NCBI GenBank assembly: GCA_009667805.1
Contig: CM019064.1
Span: 273,835,662 to 273,899,661, forward strand
Reading direction: 5' to 3'
DNA: 64,000 nt
From: Leptobrachium leishanense
Taxonomy: Eukaryota; Chordata; Amphibia; Anura; Megophryidae
In this document: in pieces, positions 33,560-44,987 of the stretch
Layout of the letters: the number at the start of each line of letters is the position of its first letter
How positions within the stretch are numbered: the stretch's first letter is position 1
Position numbers and translations under genes: made by a program
Notes under the pieces: generated by a model
Database searches by the model: none
Told to the model about the DNA's origin: nothing
Seen by the model: the letters and a program-made list of their open reading frames with translations, nothing else

Positions 33560-34130
33560 TATGAAGGCAGCTGTGAATTGAGGGAAACCAGGACTTTCAA
33601 AGATGGACGCCAGGGAGAGACTGATCCACGTCATAGGCTGTGTTAATTCCAAGCTGGCGGACTAACCAGAAGTGGCCAGAGGAAGGCGTCGGAATGGTGC
33701 AATGCATGCTGGAATTTGTACTGCAATATCGGCATTGAGATTGGCAGTGATGTGTTCAGAGCAGCAGGCCGTGACAATCCTCTCCTCCACACCTGTATTA
33801 GATTGGTTAATGGAATTGGGGATATTTATAGAAGGGGTAGTGTGCTATGTCTGTTATTATTGTTTCATTCCTGATGAAGTTGGTTGAACCAATGAAACGC
33901 GTTGGATACTTTGTAGTAAACATACTTGTTTGTATTTTCTGAGCCCTGCTGTGATTTATTCCTATTCTCACTGGATGTACCAGCGCTTTTATTGGTAATA
34001 CCGATTATTTTCAATTGGACCCATTCCTCAGAGCGCTGAAGCCTATTTCCACCTGCCGAGTTCTTGTTGCCTGCACCAGACGGCGTTCCCTGCTTCCTGA
34101 TCTGTATTCCTGGCACCTATATACACGAGG
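33560..34130 (+). mobile_element. Element with TATA box and hammerhead-like motif 2
   Basis: A TATA-like GATATTTATAGAAGG at 33821-33835 precedes the hammerhead-like motif at 33867-33907 by about 40 bases. After it come CTTGTTTGTATTTTCTGAGC, TACCAGCGCTTTTATTGG and a polypyrimidine-rich part. The layout (promoter, motif, short non-coding body) matches the element at 20950-21175 on the other strand. No protein is encoded. Limits are estimates, and a Penelope-like or retrozyme-like origin is inference. Confidence 0.4.
33867..33907 (+). ncRNA. Hammerhead-ribozyme-like motif 2
   Basis: CTGATGA at 33871-33877, one extra A, stem II TTGGT/ACCAA (33880-33884 with 33888-33892, loop TGA, plus a closing G-T pair), GAAA at 33894-33897, then ACGCGT with minimal stem III and the NUH triplet GUU at 33901-33903. 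Stem I pairs ATTC 33867-33870 with GGAT 33904-33907, one pair being G-U. It shares the extra base with the other three motifs. Confidence 0.5.
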
Positions 34131-34167
34131 AGTGGTAACATCATTCTATGATATGCCCGTTTACTAT

Positions 34168-34305
34168 CAGGGCTATTCAGAGAAAGGTGAAACTCTGGCA
34201 AACTTTTGGAGAAGTGAAAATTCTAGGTCAAAATAGCCAAACCAGAAAAATTCTCTCATTTATCTCACTTTCCAAATTGGCTGTTTTGACCTAGAATTTT
34301 CACTT
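34168..34305 (+). mobile_element. CAGGGYTATTC foldback MITE, right end lost
   Basis: It begins CAGGGCTATTCAGAGAAAGG and contains the inverted pair GAAAATTCTAGGTCAAAATAG / TTTTGACCTAGAATTTTC around ATTCTCTCATTTATCTCA. It matches the complete copies at 48299-48477 and 52154-52335 but stops before the right terminus. It is a non-autonomous DNA element without coding capacity. Confidence 0.7.
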
Positions 34306-34547
34306 GTATATCTTTCTAGTGAGTGCGTTTCTGCAGGGGGCCTATTTATATTAATGAACTTTTAAGCTGTATCCCGCTATGGTTGTTTTATTTGTCTCTT
34401 TTTATTTTATATAGAAACACTCTTGCTCTTTTTCTTGGTATATTACAGCTACGCTCGCAGGAGGAGGCGGTTCAAAAGTTTGGAGATACGTATTGAATTT
34501 CTTGTATCTTTATTTCCCAGCATGTGGTGGGCACTATTTCTTTTTCA

Positions 34548-34673
34548 CCTTGGGGAAATGCAGACCGAATCCTGCAATCACTGAGCAGCAAATCATGTCA
34601 CCTGTGCTGTGCTTCAGATATCTGGTAAACCTGGCTTGACAGTGGGTTCGGAGGACAGGTTTGGGAAACACTG
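34548..34673 (-). mobile_element. hAT-like MITE, truncated copy
   Basis: On the minus strand it starts CAGTGTTTCCCAAACC and continues with AGATATCTGAAGCACAGCAC, GATTTGCTGCTCAGTGATTG and TGCATTTCCCCAAGG, as in the complete copy at 35022-35205. It stops there, so the other terminus is missing. Confidence 0.75.
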
Positions 34674-34849
34674 CAGTAGTGGCTGCATCATAGTCCCGCT
34701 AAGCCTCAGTTAAAATAGTATTTAACTGCTTCTAAAGGTTTGTATGCCATTCTATAATCAACCATTTGCAATCTAAAAAAGAAAACTGGCCTCATTAGAT
34801 AGAGTAAACGCCCTTTTTACAAAGTGGTATATCGTTATCCTATAGACTA

Positions 34850-34985
34850 GGAGGCAGCAATCTTTTCCCTCCAGAGGTTATGGAACTAAATTTCCCATAA
34901 TGCTCAGCCACTCATTAAGTTGGCTGAACATCCAGGGAATTGTAGTTCAGAAACATCTAGAGAGTGAAAGTAGTCAACACCTGCT
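34850..34985 (+). mobile_element. Short foldback MITE, hAT-like
   Basis: CAGCAATCTTTTCCCTCCAG near the left and, in reverse, GTTGACTACTTTCACTCTCT near the right form worn inverted ends. The middle has AACTAAATTTCCCATAATGC and, inverted, GAACATCCAGGGAATTGTAG. It resembles 39938-40050 (GTCAGCAACCTTGG, CATCCAGACG, CATCTGGAGG). The class is inferred from these ends; no target duplication was found. Confidence 0.45.
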
Positions 34986-35021
34986 GTAAGCCATGTGAGA
35001 AATCAAATATTCACTCTAGAA

Positions 35022-35205
35022 CAGTGGTTCCCAACCGCGGTCCTCAAGTACCCCCAACAGATCAGGTTTGCTAGATATCTGAAGCACAGCACAGGTGATA
35101 TGATTTGCTGCTCAGTGATTGCATGATTCAATCTGCATTTCCCCAAGGCAATCCTTAAAACCTAGCCTGTTGGGGGTAGTTGAGGACCACGGTTGGGAAC
35201 TACTT
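35022..35205 (+). mobile_element. hAT-like MITE with perfect 8-bp target duplication
   Basis: CTCTAGAA occurs at 35014-35021 and 35206-35213, immediately outside the element. The left end CAGTGGTTCCCAACCGCGGT is matched by the right end in reverse, AAGTAGTTCCCAACCGTGGT, and the inverted repeat runs on for about 37 bp. CAGTGGTT ends with 8-bp duplications are typical of hAT elements. No coding capacity. Confidence 0.92.
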
Positions 35206-35213
35206 CTCTAGAA

Positions 35214-35739
35214 CATTTACCACACACACACATATCAATACACATTCTGTGGAAAGTATGCAATGTAGAGACAAATTTAATTAGCTACATCCCTAAAGAA
35301 CACATTGTGCAGGAAAGAGGAATTACAGTAATTCAGTGTTCATGTATGCACTTCCCCTGAGCACTGATAGGGTTTTAAATAACTCGAAATATAGAAAAAG
35401 ATCTTGCCATAAGATGTATGCAAACTATAGTTTATCATAAACATATGTCTTTAAAAGCTCATTCCGAAACAAACTACTGTATTTGAAAAGCAGAATATGA
35501 GTGCAAATACAAAAACATGCATTTACACCAATGTGATGATGCTTAATTTGCATTTAAACATAGATGCATATAAAAAAATATAGGTCTATGTTGTTGTCAT
35601 TTATTTAAAAAGACATTGTAAGAGTTCCTTTCTAGATTTTATCACAAGAAAATTTAAAATTGAACTGCCAATCCTTGAATTTAAATATTTCGTTTGTAAA
35701 GGCTGTTTTGTGTATAGTATTGTTTTTTTTGAAGAGTAG
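35214..35739. other. AT-rich sequence without recognised genes
   Basis: No gene, RNA or repeat boundary recognised. Confidence 0.5.
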
Positions 35740-35742
35740 TAA

Positions 35743-36169
35743 GGCTAAGGTCAGACGAAAGCAGTTTTAACGTGCGTTTAGCCGCACGAAATCACGGCCG
35801 TGCTAGCAGCAAATGACGTCCAATGCCGGGGAACATACGACGAACGGCCGCACGAAAGTCCGTCTGCGCAACGCAAGTGGCAAACGAACGCATTTTTTCG
35901 AGAACGTCAAACCGCTACTACTGACGTACAGAGTGCACTGCGGCCACATAGCGGCGTGTTTGCGTGATTGGGAGACGTCAGACGCTGCACACGTCCGGCC
36001 AACATAACGTCCAGACGCAGAAAGGGTTTTATTGATGATCCGTACAAAATCACGTACGAAAATGCGCATCATATGACCGCTATCGCGTATTCCGTGAAAA
36101 AATACGTCCATTCGTTCGAACGCACTTTTTCACGGACAACGTGAAAAATGCGTTCATCTGACCCTAGCC
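35743..36169. mobile_element. PIF/Harbinger-like MITE, CpG-rich, 427 bp
   Basis: TAA flanks both sides (35740-35742 and 36170-36172). The ends are inverted repeats: GGCTAAGGTCAGACGAA on the left and GGCTAGGGTCAGATGAA on the right in reverse. A 3-bp TWA-type duplication with GG-starting ends suggests PIF/Harbinger. The interior is dense in CpG (ACGAACGGCCGCACGAAAG and many more), unlike the flanks, so it may be young or shielded from deamination. Frames in both directions carry no domain. Confidence 0.8.
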
Positions 36170-36339
36170 TAAGAGTTATTTTCAGCGCACTTTCAAATTC
36201 AAAATACAATTTAAAAATAAAATTTTGATTTATTAGCCAATAGGCATTGACAATAGTCAGCTTGATAGTATGTATTAACAACAATGTAAAGGTAAACTGA
36301 TATTTAACAGGGTTCACGGGCAGTGAGATAAGTTACCTT

Positions 36340-36829
36340 TAGTCAACTGTTGTTGAAAAACGTAATTTCATAACATATCTTGGAAATATGAGATGCAAAG
36401 TCAACAATTAGATATAGGGTAAAATAGACACTTTGCACAGAGATTACTGTTCTGAGACAGTAAAAAGTTTAAAATAATGTAAATGTGCTCATTTTTAATT
36501 TTTTAAATATTCGTTTATCCTTTACAAGAAGGATGAAAGGTTCTAAACTCTAGATGCTGACCCTTACCTTGCACAAATGCAAATTGGACCTACATATAGG
36601 AGAAATAGTCTCTGTGTCCATTACAGTACATGTGATAAAGATAGATAATAAAACGGTCAGCCGCTATTTAGAGTTTAGACCGCTCCATGAAAAATCACTA
36701 ATCCCAGTAACAATCTATATGTAAAACTGCTATTTACCCTACAATTAAGTATTAACTACGCATCCAATGTTTCAAATAAATGCTATAAGATATTTTTCAA
36801 CAAAAAATGCTCAGTAGTGAAAGAGTTAA
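36340..36829. repeat. TTAA-ended repeat relative
   Basis: It ends CTCAGTAGTGAAAGAGTTAA at 36810-36829, the right terminus of the TTAA family. Bases 36715-36785 match 6838-6900 in reverse, and 36525-36600 match 6998-7050. The left end was not found. It is probably an old piggyBac-like non-autonomous element. Confidence 0.45.
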
Positions 36830-36932
36830 TATATTTGTTACCTGCAATTGTGTCAAACACAACCATAAGCCACCAACTGTCTCTAAACCTCTGCTCTAGA
36901 CTTTCAATGTAACTTTGTCTTTGGATATTTTA

Positions 36933-37694
36933 ACCCCTTAAGGACCACTGACCTACATAGTAAGTCATGGGGAAAATTCTCCTTAAGGACTAAGGACGTA
37001 CACTGTGCATCATAGTGCTTTAACCCCTCTGCCTCCCTATACTCCCCTCTCTGGATGGGGTCCCACATCGGACTGATTTACTTAAAGCCTGCTCTACAGT
37101 TTTATGGGCCACTGCCGTAGCGATGATGTCATTGCCGTGCACGATGATATCATTTTCAAGCACCCCGGTGCCTGCAGGGGGAATCTGAATGGAGAGGGTG
37201 GGCAGGTCCTTCGGACCACTCTCCCTCCCCAACGGCTGCAGCTACAAAAAAGAGAGAGGAACTGCTGGAGAGGGCGGAGTCTGCCCTTTCCAGCAGTGCC
37301 TCTATAACCCCTTAGGTGCCGGATCACGATTCGCTCCTAGAAGTGGCTGATATCTTGGATGTCAGCCAAGCCTCTGGGTCACAGTCACACCCACTGACGT
37401 CTTCGCCATATGTGCGATGTTGTCAGTTGGCCAGTTAACCCCCTAGCTGCCAAGTGGAGCTTGGATCCCCTTATCTCCCGATCTGTGACAGCTGGGGGGG
37501 GGGCAATTTTACCAAATATAACTAGGTTTGATGAATAAAAAGCATTTTATTATACCCCCAGACAATTTAAAACAAAAATAGAAAAAAAGTGGGGTTTTTT
37601 GTTAGTTTTTTTAAATTGTCTGGGGGTATTATAAAATGCTAGGACTTCAAATCAGGTTTAAACGTGATGAGAATAAAATGTTCAAAATTAGCTC
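36933..37694 (+). mobile_element. Nested TTAA-flanked GC-rich repeats with hairpin
   Basis: TTAACCCCTTAAGGACCACTG begins at about 36931, and further TTTAACCCC/GTTAACCCCCTAGCTGCC junctions are at 37019 and 37435. The middle (37100-37430) is GC-rich with GAGGGCGGAGTCTGCCC. At 37541-37572 and 37609-37640 there is a 32-bp inverted repeat with one difference. CAGCAGTGAAGGGATTAA at 37720 is again the family terminus in reverse. Several piggyBac-like copies appear inserted in one another. I could not separate them fully. Confidence 0.45.
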
Positions 37695-38070
37695 AGCACA
37701 CAGAGGTGAAATAGCTTAGCAGTGAAGGGATTAAAAAGCAAAAACATGTAAAAATTGGGTATTTTTAATTTCAGGACAAAATTTTGAAACTATTTAGCTG
37801 TTGTAGATTTTGTTGATTAAAGTTCGAAAACGTGTGTTATTTCCATTTTATTTCCATATTTCATTTTTTTACAGTAAATTATAGATTATGATGATAATAA
37901 TGGTATCTTTAGAAAGTCCATTTAATGGCGAGAAAATTGCTATATAATATGTGTGGGCTCCATAAATGAGTAAGGGAAAATTTAGAGCTAAACACAAACA
38001 GCCCAGAAATGTAAAAACAGCAGTGGGTACTTTTGGACAGACAATGGAAAATCCACCTGGTCACTATGGG
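37695..38070 (-). mobile_element. Repeat shared with 32.5-32.9 kb
   Basis: From CACAGAGGTGAAATAG through AGCAGTGAAGGGATTAA and on to CACCTGGTCACTATGGGG, the same blocks occur in the same order as at 32512-32912. It includes AGAAAGTCCATTTAATGGCG and CACAAACAGC. No protein. The pair defines a family of about 380 bp or more. Confidence 0.55.
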
Positions 38071-39937
38071 GTTCATTTCCATGAATTTATTTTGCCATTA
38101 GTGAGATAAACTTTCCAGAGGATTCCGGTGAGAGTAGCAATAAGGTAAGAATCGGTAACAGTCACAGATAATAAATTAATACTTCTTTATAGCATCCTCC
38201 ATTGACACGACTTCCAATCGTTCATCACTAATTCCTATAAACTAGAGCATCAATAGGGCAAAGAACAGCAGCTCCTCTGATCCCATAATTAAACTGACAA
38301 TTACTGTATGATTTATATCTTTTCAATCACATTTTACAAGATATGCATAAGAACTGTCAATACAATAAATACTTTATTCCTTAATGCATGTACTAGATTC
38401 TACTTGTGAGTGAAAAAGAAGTGCACAATGAACGATTAGCCAAGTATATACGGTACATTCAGAATTCCCAAACAGATCATGCAGGAAATAAAAAAAATAT
38501 TATGAAATTGTATCTGTAATACAGGGAAGCCGCACTGATTATAATAGCAAGTAAATATACAGTTACAGTTATCAGAGCACAATTGTAAGTATTTAATTTT
38601 AAATTTTCTTGTAGATATGAATAATTATGGATATACCTGGCATATGTAGTAAAAATGATTATCGGACTAGCGGAATCTAATTAATTGATCTATCCAGAGG
38701 CTATTAATTAAAAGCCTACTGTTCTATAGAAAGCCATGAAATGCCATCTGCTGTTTCCCTGACAATATCTACATCGCTTTGGCGTGTACCCTCAATACGT
38801 ATTCATTTCACAGTGAAAGTAATGCTTGAGGAATCACAAATAAATCCACATCCGTGAGTCAAGTGTAAATAACATCTTCTCTTAAAAAGCATTCTATATT
38901 GCATTGAATTCCCACATACATGTTATATGGATCGGAAGTATATTGTGGGTGTACAATAAATGTGACCCACAGTAGATATGCCTTTGCATAGGAGATGACA
39001 ATTCTTTTGCAAGTTTATCCACATTTTTATTTAATAGTTCTATGTTACTCATTTCCTCACAATTTGCAATGGTATACAATTTTTTTTCTGTGTGAGAGTA
39101 TTTGACAGTATCCATGAGAATCATTGACAGTCCATTTTTTATTGTGTGTCAGTACTTTAAGTACCATTTGAATAGAACCAGAATTGCTTCATACTCTACA
39201 AATACCTTTTAGTGCCTCAGGCTTGGGCTTAGTAGGGCACTTTGCTCTTAAGCAAGTGGAAGCATTCATATCCTGATGCAATTGAAAGCATGCGTGCTCC
39301 GCTTTAGGGGAATACAAATAATGCTAAATTTGATTTAGTAGATCATAGGAAGATAGAAAATGATTAGGTTATTTTAGTAAATAAGCCATTAGCTTAAAGT
39401 ATTATGCTTCCCTTTAGTTATTAATTGTCTGAATTGAGTTTCTTGAAAGCATTTTAGTTGTGATAATGTCCTGCTGGTTAAACAGAAAATGTGAATCTTT
39501 TCTGGAACGATCATTGAGTATGCATTTAATTTAATATGTATTCTACACCCAAAGTGTCCAAATTTAATATGTCTTACACAGTGAATATAATATTTGGAAA
39601 TAGATAAGCTCTTGTTACGGTATGCCATCATCACATAAAACGCTATAGAATATAATCATAAGCTCTGGTTACAAAAGTTATGAACGCGTTTTGGATATAC
39701 TTTTGCAATTTTCTTTCTAAATTTGAAGACGCACAAAAGAAAAAAAACAATTACAATATTACATGTAATATTTGGGAGCAGCTGGTGTCCTCTTCTGGAG
39801 TCCATAGGATGCCACGGAGAAGAGTGCAGGGTTCACCAGACTATATAAGGGATAGTGGAAAGACAGTGGGAATTATTTGTTATCAGTGTTCTGTTTGCAA
39901 TGAGAAGAAGTGGATCGCACAACCCTCTATGTTACAG
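38071..39937. other. AT-rich sequence without recognised genes
   Basis: About 1.9 kb with no recognisable exon, RNA gene or repeat terminus. ACTATATAAGGGATAG at about 39840 looks like a TATA box, but nothing else supports a promoter. Confidence 0.5.
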
Positions 39938-40050
39938 GTCAGCAACCTTGGCCATCCAGACGTTTTTGAATGACATAAAGGCTCAGTCATTCTCATGAGT
40001 GGTTGAACGTCATGGGAGATATCATTCTAAAACATCTGGAGGGTTAGATT
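39938..40050 (+). mobile_element. Short foldback MITE, hAT-like
   Basis: GGTCAGCAACCTTGGCCATC and CATCCAGACGTTTTTGAATG on the left match, in reverse, CTAACCCTCCAGATGTTTTA on the right. The middle GCTCAGTCATTCTCATGAGT and GGTTGAACGTCATGGGAGAT resembles 34890-34945. No coding capacity and no clear target duplication. Confidence 0.55.
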
Positions 40051-41515
40051 TGTTAAATGCTATAGCTTATGTGCCCCATACCACTCCAACAGAGTGGCTG
40101 TTTCCAGCCAAAATGGAACCGTCACTGATTTCTATGTTCAGGAAATATGGGGAAAGCTAATGGGGAGGGACGAAGTGGCTTTTATTGGGGGTGTTGGAAT
40201 TGCCTTCTTCTCCCCTCCTTTGACAGGTAAGTAAGGGCTAGATAATGCAAGAAAAAGCACTCAACAGCCGGTATGTTTTTGACTTTACAAGCTGTAAGTG
40301 AGAATCCTAGCTCACCTGTTAATACTAATGGCTTGGGTGAAATAGGGTGAAATGTGTCTTGTACAGAAACCAAAATGAGAGGTCTTTGTCTTTGCTTATC
40401 CAACAATAGTACAGACTGTCAAATGAAGGACATTTATAAAGACAGTTATCGTCAATGTTCAATGCAACAAGTAGAAAAGCTTTGTTTCCAAAAGGCTTTT
40501 ATTAGCATGGCATTGAAAGGTCATGTTTTGACCTATACACCTGCAAAGCCATATGAATGGAATTTTGCAAATCACAAAATGGAATTGAATAATAAAACAT
40601 ATGAAAATAAGCACTTTTGCTTTGAGTATTTTTAGTCATTTTGAATACCTTAGTAACTGTACTTGGAACATTGCTGCCGTAATTTAAAATAACAATAAGA
40701 AAACACTCAGACATCTTTTGCAATCATTTGCTTTAATTCTCATCTTGAATAGCCAAAGTAATTTACTTCTTATGATCAAAAATAATCTGACTCCTGGTGA
40801 GTGATTGATTTGTGAATGGATAGCACTAATCTTGTAAAATCATCAAGACCCTTACATTCCAGTGACTATTAAGAGTACTTAAGCATTCAGATTGAGTCCA
40901 AACAGACAGATTTATTTTGTATGCTAGCTGGCAGATTTAAAGTTCATTATCTGTACTACTTTTAGATGACAGAATAAGGTTTTTCCACTGCTAACTTAAA
41001 TTGCTACACAGCTACAATTATGGATAATTTGTACACATAAACAGAGGTGAATTATCAAAATCAAAGAAATATGAATACACCTCATTGCAAAAAATAACAA
41101 TACATTAAAATTCCATTGGTCGATTCTCAACTAGTGGATGACGAACTAAGGTTACTTCTCGCACAGACTCTTCATCTTGGTTTGTTACACGTAGGAACAC
41201 AAAAGCCACATAAAATAGGGGATAAATCATCATGGAATAAAATGTACATAGAATATAGTGCAGATGGTAAAGTACTGGGTTTAGTAATGGCGATATGCAC
41301 TAACACAAAGATGCTCTGAAAATAAGCCTACTAGTGCCCGCCAGCAGCTTACTGGATGTTCCACCACCTCTATTGAGTCTGGATATTCTGCATTTTAGGT
41401 TTTCCTCTGTAGCATCTTTTGGTATCCAGACCAAAGTGGAGAAAATCCAGTGGTAGTTCTGATAGACCTATTTTCAGAGAATATTTATGAATGCATATCC
41501 CCATTACTAAACCCA
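40051..41515. other. AT-rich sequence without recognised genes
   Basis: No domain-bearing frame, RNA gene or repeat boundary recognised. Confidence 0.5.
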
Positions 41516-42217
41516 AGGCACTATTACAATGTTGACGCTAAAACGGGGATGCTAAGGAGGAAACCTGCGCCTGCAGGGTTTCTCTTTAGCGTCCCCATTT
41601 TAGCGTGATATTACAGTGCAGTCTCTATTCCAGCAGCCTGTACTGTAACACGGCGCTAAGCCTCGGGATGCTCGTGGCAGCACTAAGCGCCGCCGCTAGC
41701 ATCCCCTGGATGGAGTCCATAGAACTCCATTGAGGCTTCCTCTGCTGGTCACAAGACCTGCCAGATCTCACCTCACGAAATGTAGCCGGTCGCAGAGGGA
41801 GGCTGAGGGACTTTATCCCGGTGGCAAGAAGAGGCAGATGGAGCAGTCGATCTCGCCCCAGGATGGAAGGTGAGTATGTGAACTTTTTGGGGGGGAGTTT
41901 AAACTGGTGCTGACTGATTCTGCAGAAGCGTCCTAGCTGTGAGTAACTTCCGAGTTAACCGCAGCAGAATGGTAATTAGCGTTACAACTTTTTAATCCTA
42001 ATGCTAATTAACTCTTTGCGCTCCCCATGCTAAGCATAGGGAGCGCAAAGTACAGTAAGCTCGCACTGAAAAGCTCAAGATCCGAATTGCTAATGGATTT
42101 TTAACACGTTAGCATTTGGATTGTAATATGGTGCGCCCGCGCTAGGGCAACCAGAGCTAACCTTAACGTTCACACAGGTGAGTGTTAACATTAGCGTTAT
42201 GAATGTAATATGGCCCC
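41516..42217 (-). mobile_element. GGGCC-ended element, full copy in reverse
   Basis: Read on the minus strand it starts GGGGGCCATATTACATTCAT and ends near CATTGTAATAGTGCC, with the family order between: GGATTAAAAAGTTGTAACGC, the GC-rich core with GGATGCTAGCGG, and the two near-inverted blocks GGGGACGCTAAAG / AGCATCCCCGTTTTAGCG. The left block GCGCTCCCCATGCTAAGC is in the same place as in other copies. No protein. Confidence 0.7.
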
Positions 42218-43750
42218 CAGTGTTTTACCATCTATATGGTATTCTCTGCGCAATTTATTCCCAGTTCATTTCACACTTATTTAAATTGCAAAACCACATA
42301 AAACATGTCTCAAGGGTTAAAAATATTACAAAAAAAATGGATTTATGTACACAATAACACTAAGTATAAAAAATAGAGGTTGTCTGAGCTGGACTAAAAA
42401 GGCATCTGTGCAATAATACATTTTTATCGCCTTAAATTAATTCCTAAAAACTAAGTGTGCTGCTCTATCTAAAAACACCAAAATTAATTATTTAGAACAA
42501 AAACACATCAAAGAAATACCCAAAGGATAAAAACGGTCAGTTGTAATAGTGAAATCCATTCAAAAGATTTATATTAACATTTTTAAGGGCGTAAGCGAAT
42601 AGTCACTTTTGAGGAGATTTTTTATATAATGTAGAATAAAAAAGCTGAGTTAAACTAAAACTGCACGGAAGGAAACACAAATTATGACGCTTTATTAATA
42701 ATTTAGTACTATTGAAAACTGCAAATCACAATGCTAAATTTTAAAAAAACAGAGCATTCAAATAATTTTTATTTTCCGCTGCAGATGCTACATTGTTTTT
42801 AGAGCTTCTATGTATATACAAGCCGTTATATGAATAGTGTAAATGAGTATTTTGGAAAATTTATGAAAATCTTTTTCAGATTATTCCTCTCTGCACAATG
42901 AAAGTGGCAGTCTTTATGGTAGAGGATTATGCTAAGAAATGCACATTAATAGTCATGCTGTTAAATATATACTTAAGTGATGTTGTATGAGTTGTATCAA
43001 TATGCCCTATTATATTGCTATGTGACATAATATACCTGGGTGGAAACATGATTTGCTTAAATATTTTAGTGTTAAAATACACACAAGTCATTCCACACAA
43101 TAAAAAGACCTGTATTGTCTTCACTGAACTATTCTTTCCTGTCCTTTGCAACTAGAAAGAATCAGAATGTCTTGCTCATTGCAATTTTACCTGTAACATT
43201 TGTTTCTGGCCATGATTGCAACAAGAAATGACATGAAAGTACAACTTGGTCTATTCATTAAAAGGCAAGTTGATGAACAAACAACTCAAGCTTAGGTACG
43301 TTCCTTGATTGCAACCCTGGAAGAACTGGGCTCCTACAACAAAAATACGTACAGTAGTACCTTCAGATGCTCACTTTGTCTCAGGCTGCTTTTTATTTTT
43401 TTGTCTAATAAAGTTTGAGGTAACAAATAAGACAGCAGACTCATATGTGGCATATGAGAACTGTCATGATGCCACAGATGATATTGCATGTGCTTTAGTA
43501 GTGTTCTATTCTTTAGTTGTTGTAAATGTGGTATTCATTGGTATTTGACATGTATCACTGGCCTATGTGTTTGTTGCACTTGAGTTAAAAATCTTTCAAA
43601 ACAAAACACCCCCTCAAATGACCTGTTTAGGAATAGCAGGTAATATTCACATTTTAATAAACCTTGTACACAAAATATTTGTACCTGTTGACTGCTGGAT
43701 AGACCCCTAGCCCAATGTATAGAGAGCAAAGCACTGAAGCTTATAATATA
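42218..43750. other. AT-rich sequence without recognised genes
   Basis: No coding exon, RNA gene or repeat terminus recognised. Confidence 0.5.
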
Positions 43751-43752
43751 TA

Positions 43753-44972
43753 CTCACTGGTCACTTTATTAGGTACACCTTGCTAATACCATGTTGGCCC
43801 CCCTTTCCCTTCAGAACGGCCTTAATTATTCATGGAACAGATTCAACAAGGTGTAGGAAACATTCCTCAGAGATTTTGGTCCATATTGACATGATAGCAT
43901 CATGCAGCTGCAGCAGATTTGTCAGCTGCTCATCCATGACGAATCTCCCATTCCACCACATCTCAAAGGTGCTCTATTGGATTGAGATCTGGTGACTGTG
44001 TAGGACATTGACTGTGGAGGCCATTGGAACACAGCGAACTCATTGTCATGTTCAATAAACCAGTTTGAGATGATTTGAGCTTGATGATTTGTAACATGGT
44101 GCATTATCCTGCTGGAAGTAGCCATCAGAAGATGGGTACACTGGTCATAATGGGATGGACAGGGTCAGCAACAATACTCTGGTAGGCTGTGACGTTTAAA
44201 CATTGCTCAATTGGTACTAAGGGGCCCAAAGTGTGCCAAGAAAATATCTCCCACACCATTACACCCCCACCAGCCTGGACCATTGATACAAGGCAGGATG
44301 GATCCATGCTTTCATGTTATGTACACCAAATTCTGACCTTACCATCTGAATGTTGCAGGTGAAATTACGACTCATTAGACCAGGCAATGTTTTTCCACTC
44401 TTCTATTGTCCAATTGTTTAGCAGGTGCGAATTTTAGCCTCAGTTTCCTGTTCTTAGCTGACAAGAAGCAGCCAGTGTGGTCTGCTGTTGCTGTAGCCCA
44501 TCTGCTTCAAGGTTGGATGTGTTGTGCATTCGTAAATGGTATTCTGCATACAGTGGTTGTAACGAGTGGTTATCTAACTTACTGTTGCCTTTCTATCATC
44601 TCAAACCAGTCTGCCTATTCTCCTCTGACCTCAACAAGGCATTTATGGCCACACAACTGCCGCGCACTGGATATTTTCTCTTTTTCAGACCAGTCTCTGT
44701 AAACCCTAGAGATTGTTGTGCGTGAAAAGCCCAGTAGATCAGCAGTTTTTGAAATTGTCAAACCAGCCCATCTGACACCTACAACCATGCCACATTCAAA
44801 GTCAATTAAATCCTCTTTCATCCCCATTCTGCTGCATTGTTTGAACTTCAGCAAGTCGTCTTCACCACATCTAGATGCCTAAATGCATGGAGTTGCTGTC
44901 ATGTGATTGACTAATTAGCAATTTGTGTTAACAAGAAATTGAACAGGTGTACCTAATAAAGTGGCCGGTGAG
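43753..44972 (-). mobile_element. Decayed Tc1-like transposon, about 1.2 kb
   Basis: Short inverted ends CTCACTGGTCACTTTATTAG and, at the right in reverse, CTCACCGGCCACTTTATTAG continue to GTACACCT. TA precedes the left end at 43751-43752; the right flank is TG, probably a mutated TA. The transposase gene lies on the minus strand and spans nearly the whole element. This is a recognisable Tc1-type family with short termini, different from the copy at 21.5 kb with 222-bp termini. Confidence 0.9.
43922..44854 (-). pseudogene. Tc1-like transposase, broken
   Basis: The N-terminal helix-turn-helix region is at 44615-44854 (MGMKEDLIDFECG, GLTISKTADLLGFSRTTISR, the second half being the recognition helix) and runs into WSEKEKISS. 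Further on, 44125-44307 has GGGVMVWEIFSWHTLGPLVP, the conserved block before the catalytic core's second half. 43922-44125 has SQIISNWFIEHDNEF-like sequence and QWPPQS, after which the DLNPIE Glu motif is lost by frameshift. Several frameshifts and stops separate these pieces. Family proteins are about 340 residues. Confidence 0.85.
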
Positions 44973-44987
44973 TGAAAATTTCATTAA

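Noticed and set aside
39825..39860. A host promoter with TATA box
   Set aside because: Only ACTATATAAGGG is seen; no downstream coding exon or CpG-rich region supports it.
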